Of a stretch of 10,195 nucleotides of DNA, positions 7,201-10,195 are shown one piece after another; the first letter of the stretch is position 1; the number at the start of each line of letters is the position of its first letter. Position numbers and translations under genes: made by a program. The notes under the pieces were generated by a model. The model made no database searches. It was not told the origin of the DNA and worked only from the letters and a program-made list of their open reading frames with translations. The DNA is from Martensiomyces pterosporus (lineage: Eukaryota; Kickxellomycota; Kickxellomycetes; Kickxellales; Kickxellaceae): contig MU604084.1 of the NCBI GenBank assembly GCA_025201845.1, positions 9,995 to 20,189 on the forward strand, in the 5' to 3' direction.

Positions 7201-10195
7201 TGCGTGCAAGGAGGCACTCGATTCGGCGTCTGTCTACAAGGAGTTCTCTTCACCTATGCGCCCTGTTACCAGGATAAGCCTCAAGGGTGCGATTGAGTAC
7301 TCAGAGTCCCCGCGTGAGAACGAGCCGTCGTTTGTGGAGTACGTCCAGCACATGCAGTCAGAGGCTGGTGCAGGCGACCCGCCACTCCTACACCTCAAGG
7401 AGAAAGCCAAGCGAGGAGGCACATGGGCATACAGCGCAGGCCTATCGCAAGTATACTTTGGTGCGCTGGAGCAGATGAGCACCACTGGCGTGAGCTTTGC
7501 AGGGAAGACAGCCCTGGTTACTGGGTGTGGTAGAGGTTCTATTGGCGCGGACATTCTGCGCGGGCTGCTTGCTGGCGGTGCCAGGGTGGTAGCAACAACA
7601 TCCAGCTACAGCCGCAAGACCACTCTGTTCTACGAGGAGATGTACAGGGAGCACGGTGCGCGTGGCTCGGAACTCATCGTTGTTCCGTTCAACCAGGGGT
7701 CGACAGCTGATATCACGGCGTTGGTTGAGTACATCTACAGCGATGCCAGTGGCAGCAAGGGACTCGGGTGGGATCTGGATTTCGTCATTCCATTTGCAGC
7801 GATCTCGGAAGTAGGCAGCACAATCAGTGGAATCGACTCCCACTCAGAGCTGGCACACCGTGTTATGCTCACAAACGTTGTTCGCCTGTTGGGTGAGATC
7901 AAGGATGCCAAGGAGCACCTTGGGTATGTTACACATCCATCGCTTGTGGTCCTGCCACTCTCACCCAACCATGGTAACTTTGGTGGTGACGGTCTCTATG
8001 GCGAGAGCAAAGCGGGACTAGAGGTTGTCTTGAACTGCTGGAAGTCGGAGACCTGGGCGGAGTACCTGTCCGTCGCTGGAGCGGTGATTGGGTGGACGCG
8101 AGGAACTGGGCTGATGAGCGGCAACAACACTCTATCGTGTGGGATGGAGAAGCTTGGTATCCGCACATTCTCAACAAGGGAAATGGCGCTCAACATTCTG
8201 AGTCTTCTTCACCCTGACGTCAGCAAAATGGCCGAAACCGAACCTGTCTGGGCTGATTTCAACGGTGGAATCCAATGGCTCTCCAACCTCAGTAGCTCAA
8301 TCACCGGCATACGCAGCTCTCTGAACGCCACTAGCGATGCAAGGAAGGCAACCTTTGTCGGATATGCTAGCGAATATGATACTTTGGCAGGAAGCCACAC
8401 AGGTCATCTGTATTGGGCACCCACCTATGATCCACTCGCTAACCACAAGAATATCTTCCCCGATATCACGTCGTACGAACAGCTCGAGCACCTGCGCCAT
8501 CTCCAAGGCATGGTCAACCTAGACAAGGTTGTCGTTGTGACAGGGTATGGCGAAGTTGGACCATTTGGAAATGCTGAGCACCGTTGGGAGATGGAGGCGT
8601 TTGGCGAGTTCTCTATTGAGGGCTGCATCGAGCTCGCATGGATCATGGGGCTGATCAAACACTACAACGGCCCTCTCAAGAGCACAGGCGCTGTCTACAC
8701 AGGCTGGGTCGATGCCAAGTCGGGAGAACCCATCAAGGATAGGCACATCAAGGCCCGATATGAAGCACACATTTTGGACCACACAGGCATCCGCTTGATC
8801 GAACCAGAGCTGGTAAATGGCTACGACCCGAGCAAGAAGCTGTTCCTGAGAGAGCTGCAGATGGAGCACGACATGGAGCCATTTGAGGCAACTGCTGACG
8901 AAGCTGCTGCATTCAAGCACCAGAATGGCGACAGGGTTGATGTGTGGGAGAACAAGGATGGATCGTGGTCAGTCCGCTTCCTCAAGGGCGCTGTTATTCA
9001 TGTCCCCAAGGCACTGAGGTTCGACCGTCTGGTTGCAGCACAGATTCCCACAGGGTGGGATCCTGCTCGCTACGGCATTCCGGAGGACACCATTAAGCAG
9101 GTGGACCATGTCACCTGCTATGCCCTTGTCGCGACTGTTGAGGCACTGGTGAGATCTGGCATCACTGACCCATACGAGCTCTACCACTACTTCCATATCT
9201 CCGAAATTGGAAACTCGATGGGATCTGGCATGGGTGGACTGAGCAAGTTACAAGACGTGTTTAGAAAGCGCTTCCGCGATGGAGAACTTCAAAGCGATAT
9301 CCTTCAGGACACGTTCATCAACAGTATCGCTGCATGGATCAACATGCTGCTGATGTCGTCGTCAGGGCCTATCAAAGCCACCGTTGGTGCATGTGCAACG
9401 TCTGTTCTGTCTGTCGATATTGCTGTCGAGACAATCCAGTCAGGCAAGGCCAGGATGATGCTCGCTGGAGGAGTCGAAGGATTTATTGAAGAGGCCAGCT
9501 ACGAGTTTGCGCAGATGGGAGCGACTAGCAACTCGTTGGAGGAACTTGTCAGTGGCCGCACTCCAGTTGAGATGTGCCGGCCATGCACATCGACACGCAA
9601 CGGGTTCATGGAAGGCGAGGGTGCTGGAGTGGTGACTTTGATGTCAGCATCGGCGGCAATCGAGTTTGGTGCTCCCATCTATGGCATTGTGGCTATGAGT
9701 GGCACAGCCACCGACAAGCAAGGAAGCTCTGTGCCAGCACCAGGACAGGGCGTTCTCACTTCTGCTCGCGAAACAGCAGCTGGTGTTTCGCCTCGTTTGT
9801 TGGACATTAACTACCGCCGTCGCCAACTGGATCGCCAGCTAGTAGCAATCAACGAGTGGGCCATCGATGAGCTTGGGGAATTGAATAGCGAGGCTGAACT
9901 AGGCGTTAAGGAGGCCATTATTACCGAGGCAGAGCGTCAAAGGTCCGTGGCTAGGGATGCATGGGGTAACGACTTTTGGAGAGGAAATCCTCGGATATCT
10001 CCATTGCGTGGGAGCCTCGCTGTTTGGGGTCTGACAGTTGACGACATTGGTGTTGCATCATTCCACGGAACATCCACTGTTGCCAACGACAAGAACGAGT
10101 CCGAGGTCCTCAACCGCCAGATGGAACACGTTGGCCGCACTCCTGGGCTCGCCGTTCCTGCAGTGTGCCAGAAGTGGCTAACTGGCCACTCGAAG
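1..10195 (+). CDS. FAS1-FAS2: Fused beta-alpha fungal type I fatty acid synthase, partial at both ends (join 1-316, 423-10195)
   Basis: This cytosolic multienzyme makes saturated long-chain acyl-CoA from acetyl-CoA, malonyl-CoA and NADPH. The two exons join in phase to give 3363 codons without a stop. Signature motifs run in fungal FAS order: GHSQG (AT), GGRAGGHHS (ER), SGDFNPIH (DH), GHSLGEYSA (MPT), GGKSTLQNE (ACP), TGCGRGSIG and GLYGESK (KR), GACATS, FHGTST and LTGHSK (KS). Ascomycete yeasts encode this as two proteins, Fas1 (beta) and Fas2 (alpha); here they are one chain in beta-then-alpha order. The start codon lies upstream, since the first codons read Gln-Gly-Gly, the AT oxyanion loop; the ATG at 10 is internal. 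The stop codon, the end of KS and the phosphopantetheinyl transferase lie downstream. Extrapolated full length is about 3800 residues, typical of fused FAS. Mycobacterial FAS-I has the same order but no introns. Several conserved non-catalytic positions are changed, so a diverged paralogue is possible. Confidence 0.97.
317..422 (+). other. Spliceosomal intron, 106 bases, phase 1
   Basis: The frame holding the AT N-terminal part changes between base 316 and base 423. It is bounded by GT at 317-318 (GTAGGA donor) and AG at 421-422 after a run of four T. Splicing joins G316 to TC 423-424, making a Val codon, and restores the reading Phe-Phe-Lys-Val-Ala-Thr-Gly-His-Ser-Gln-Gly, which matches the AT nucleophile elbow. 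CTCAC at 397-401 is a plausible branch site, about 21 bases before the acceptor AG. Retention would stop translation at TAA 355-357. The donor is weaker than the common fungal GTRNGT. It is the only intron needed in the window; an intron of a multiple of three without stops elsewhere cannot be ruled out by frame alone, but the protein shows no unexplained insertion. Confidence 0.93.
1296..2480 (+). other. Enoyl reductase (ER) domain, FMN-dependent TIM barrel
   Basis: This domain reduces the trans-2-enoyl-ACP with NADPH through FMN, the last reductive step of each round. The FMN-site strand PVMVAGMTPTT starts at residue 429 (1391). The LAGGG loop is near 1475-1489. GGRAGGHHS spans 1829-1855 with the catalytic-site His pair at residues 581-582. 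The glycine-rich flavin phosphate loop VAGSGFGDAEG is near 1925-1957 and FDGILIGSRVM near 2018-2050. After the barrel, about 2230-2480 codes for the helical segment typical of fungal ER (WFGKKSDG, then TYAEVARRLVE). No key residue is missing. Both boundaries are estimates by comparison with yeast Fas1. Confidence 0.93.
2481..4640 (+). other. Dehydratase (DH) region with linking helices, hot-dog/MaoC type
   Basis: This region removes water from 3-hydroxyacyl-ACP. The first part (about 2481-3000) is the helical linker, recognised by QKPVPFIPR, DQDVQR and HGPVAA. The multi-hot-dog DH follows. Its catalytic motif is SGDFNPIH at 4343-4366, with Asp1415 and His1420 matching the yeast Fas1 active-site Asp and His. 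It is followed by GLP and THGLW, the usual substrate-tunnel segment. ERATLAPMD (3595-3621) and the QYADGAGLLKIGD segment mark the earlier, non-catalytic hot-dog folds. At 3542-3562 the usual FTHAVGN reads EYCSATGN, losing a family-conserved His. Codon choice here is less biased toward G/C at third positions than in AT or ER. Confidence 0.9.
4655..6045 (+). other. Malonyl/palmitoyl transferase (MPT) domain, continuous across the beta/alpha boundary
   Basis: This domain loads malonyl onto the ACP and releases palmitoyl to CoA. It opens with YVFTGQGSQEAGMGMD. The nucleophile Ser1660 (codon 5084-5086) is in GHSLGEYSA. The carboxylate-binding Arg1686 (5162-5164) is in FYRGM. The catalytic His1818 (5558-5560) is in PFHST. 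In two-subunit FAS the last third of this fold comes from the alpha subunit; here LLAYQFASPVRWIETQ (5828-5875) and the GPSATLCGM segment follow directly in the same chain. The fold is complete and looks fully functional. Confidence 0.95.
5762..5827 (+). other. Beta/alpha fusion junction inside MPT
   Basis: The Trp codon at 5762 aligns with the end of yeast-type Fas1 (a conserved Asn-Trp or Lys-Trp near the C-terminus). The stretch from Pro at 5786 onward aligns with the first residues of yeast-type Fas2, before LLAYQFASPVRW. Only about seven residues separate the two parts, so the join adds almost no linker. There is no in-frame Met at the old alpha start and no stop between the halves, so separate translation of an alpha chain from this point is not supported. 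The exact junction is inferred from remembered family alignments. Confidence 0.85.
6047..6205 (+). other. Flexible Pro/Ala/Glu/Gln/Ser linker tethering the ACP
   Basis: Residues 1981-2033 are low in complexity: alternating Glu-Gln and Glu-Pro, then Ala-Pro, four prolines in a row and an Ala/Ser/Pro stretch. In fungal FAS the mobile ACP is held in the reaction chamber by such a linker on its N-terminal side. The sequence itself is not conserved in the family, but position and composition fit this role. It contains the hexamer repeat listed separately. Confidence 0.88.
6068..6091 (+). repeat. In-frame hexanucleotide repeat (GAGCAA x2, GAGCCA x2)
   Basis: Four tandem hexamers encode Glu-Gln, Glu-Gln, Glu-Pro, Glu-Pro. 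The two unit types differ at one base. The repeat lies in the ACP linker, where length change in steps of two residues would be tolerated. It looks like a short coding microsatellite that grew by slippage. Confidence 0.85.
6206..6676 (+). other. Acyl carrier protein (ACP) domain, single copy
   Basis: This domain carries the growing acyl chain on a 4'-phosphopantetheine arm to each catalytic site. Ser2069 (codon 6311-6313) in GGKSTLQNE is the attachment site, equivalent to yeast Fas2 Ser180. The canonical helices with AAHKLKRALD precede it. The extra fungal structural helices follow: EELPLRELA, then SAKMPGGFTQSAAR at about 6476-6517, then ALLLVALTMEPASRL. Only one ACP is present, unlike the tandem ACPs of some oleaginous basidiomycetes. 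The arm is normally added by the C-terminal transferase domain of the same enzyme, which lies beyond the window. Confidence 0.95.
6680..8300 (+). other. Ketoreductase (KR) domain with N-terminal structural helices
   Basis: This domain reduces 3-ketoacyl-ACP with NADPH. A Ser/Gly-rich hinge at about 6683-6718 leaves the ACP. It is followed by a Gln/Glu/Arg-rich helical part (about 6740-7450) that in fungal FAS forms part of the central wheel scaffold. The Rossmann core begins with KTALVTG. The dinucleotide loop TGCGRGSIG starts at residue 2472 (7520). NQGS follows near 7691 and the catalytic-region motif LPLSPNHG near 7949. The catalytic Tyr2631 (7997-7999) is in GLYGESK with Lys four residues on. 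GWTRGTGLMS follows near 8090. The Ala and Ala/Lys usual in the loop (TGAGAGSIG-like) are Cys and Arg here. Confidence 0.93.
8400..10195 (+). other. Ketosynthase (KS) domain, C-terminus missing
   Basis: This domain condenses the acyl chain with malonyl-ACP. The N-terminal lead-in includes IRLIEPEL (about 8791-8814) and the PKALRFDRLVA and QIPTGW motifs (9005-9058). The catalytic Cys3096 (9392-9394) is in GACATS. His3320 (10064-10066) is in FHGTST. His3361 (10187-10189) is in LTGHSK, two codons before the window ends. This is a full Cys-His-His triad. The charged helical insertion typical of fungal KS lies at about 9808-9990, ahead of PLRGSLAVWGL. The usual GHPK reads GHSK, and SRPTTTTR-like is CRPCTSTR at 9575-9598. 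The domain's last roughly 190 residues and the phosphopantetheinyl transferase are outside the window. Confidence 0.93.

Noticed and set aside
1..10195. Bacterial FAS-I (mycobacterial/corynebacterial type) as the source
   Set aside because: The domain order is shared, but an intron with GT-AG ends and a branch-like site is needed to keep the frame, and no bacterial ribosome binding sites or neighbours are visible.
1..10195. Pseudogene or frameshifted FAS
   Set aside because: The frame checked at AT, ER, DH, MPT, linker, ACP, KR and KS motifs is constant throughout exon 2 with no stop, and all catalytic residues in view are kept.

Overview
The whole window is the inside of one very large eukaryotic gene on the + strand. 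It encodes a fungal-type (type I) fatty acid synthase in which the beta-type and alpha-type halves are joined in a single chain. No second gene, RNA gene or mobile element is supported. The gene is open at both ends. The first base falls in the glycine-rich loop of the acetyltransferase. The last base falls at the second catalytic histidine of the ketosynthase. By comparison with yeast Fas1/Fas2, recalled from family knowledge, about 160 N-terminal residues are missing. About 300 C-terminal residues are also missing, comprising the rest of the ketosynthase and the phosphopantetheinyl transferase.

Layout: exon 1 is 1-316, read in the frame starting at base 1. A 106-base GT-AG intron lies at 317-422. 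Exon 2 is 423-10195, read in the frame starting at base 2, with no stop. The spliced part codes for 3363 residues; residue numbers below count from the first codon of the window. Domain order is acetyltransferase (AT), FMN enoyl reductase (ER), dehydratase (DH), malonyl/palmitoyl transferase (MPT, continuous across the old beta/alpha boundary), a Pro/Ala/Glu/Gln/Ser linker, acyl carrier protein (ACP), ketoreductase (KR) and ketosynthase (KS). Every expected catalytic motif in the visible part is present. Together these domains carry out the full cycle: AT primes with acetyl, MPT loads malonyl and unloads palmitoyl, ACP shuttles the chain, and KS, KR, DH and ER extend and reduce it.

Organism: the spliceosomal intron and the fungal domain order point to a fungus. 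A fused FAS with only one intron in 10 kb and moderately GC-rich codons fits an early-diverging fungal lineage (for example Mucoromycota or Kickxellomycotina-like). Some basidiomycetes and oomycetes also have fused FAS and cannot be excluded. CTG codons sit where the family has conserved leucine, so the CTG-Ser yeasts are unlikely. The taxonomic guess is weak.

Points for a second look: the gap-free beta/alpha fusion, the intron placed five codons before the AT nucleophile, a hexamer repeat in the ACP linker, several substitutions at normally conserved non-catalytic positions in DH, KR and KS, and a change in codon bias across the DH region. I do not see an undescribed system; this is a housekeeping-type megasynthase with some lineage-specific features.
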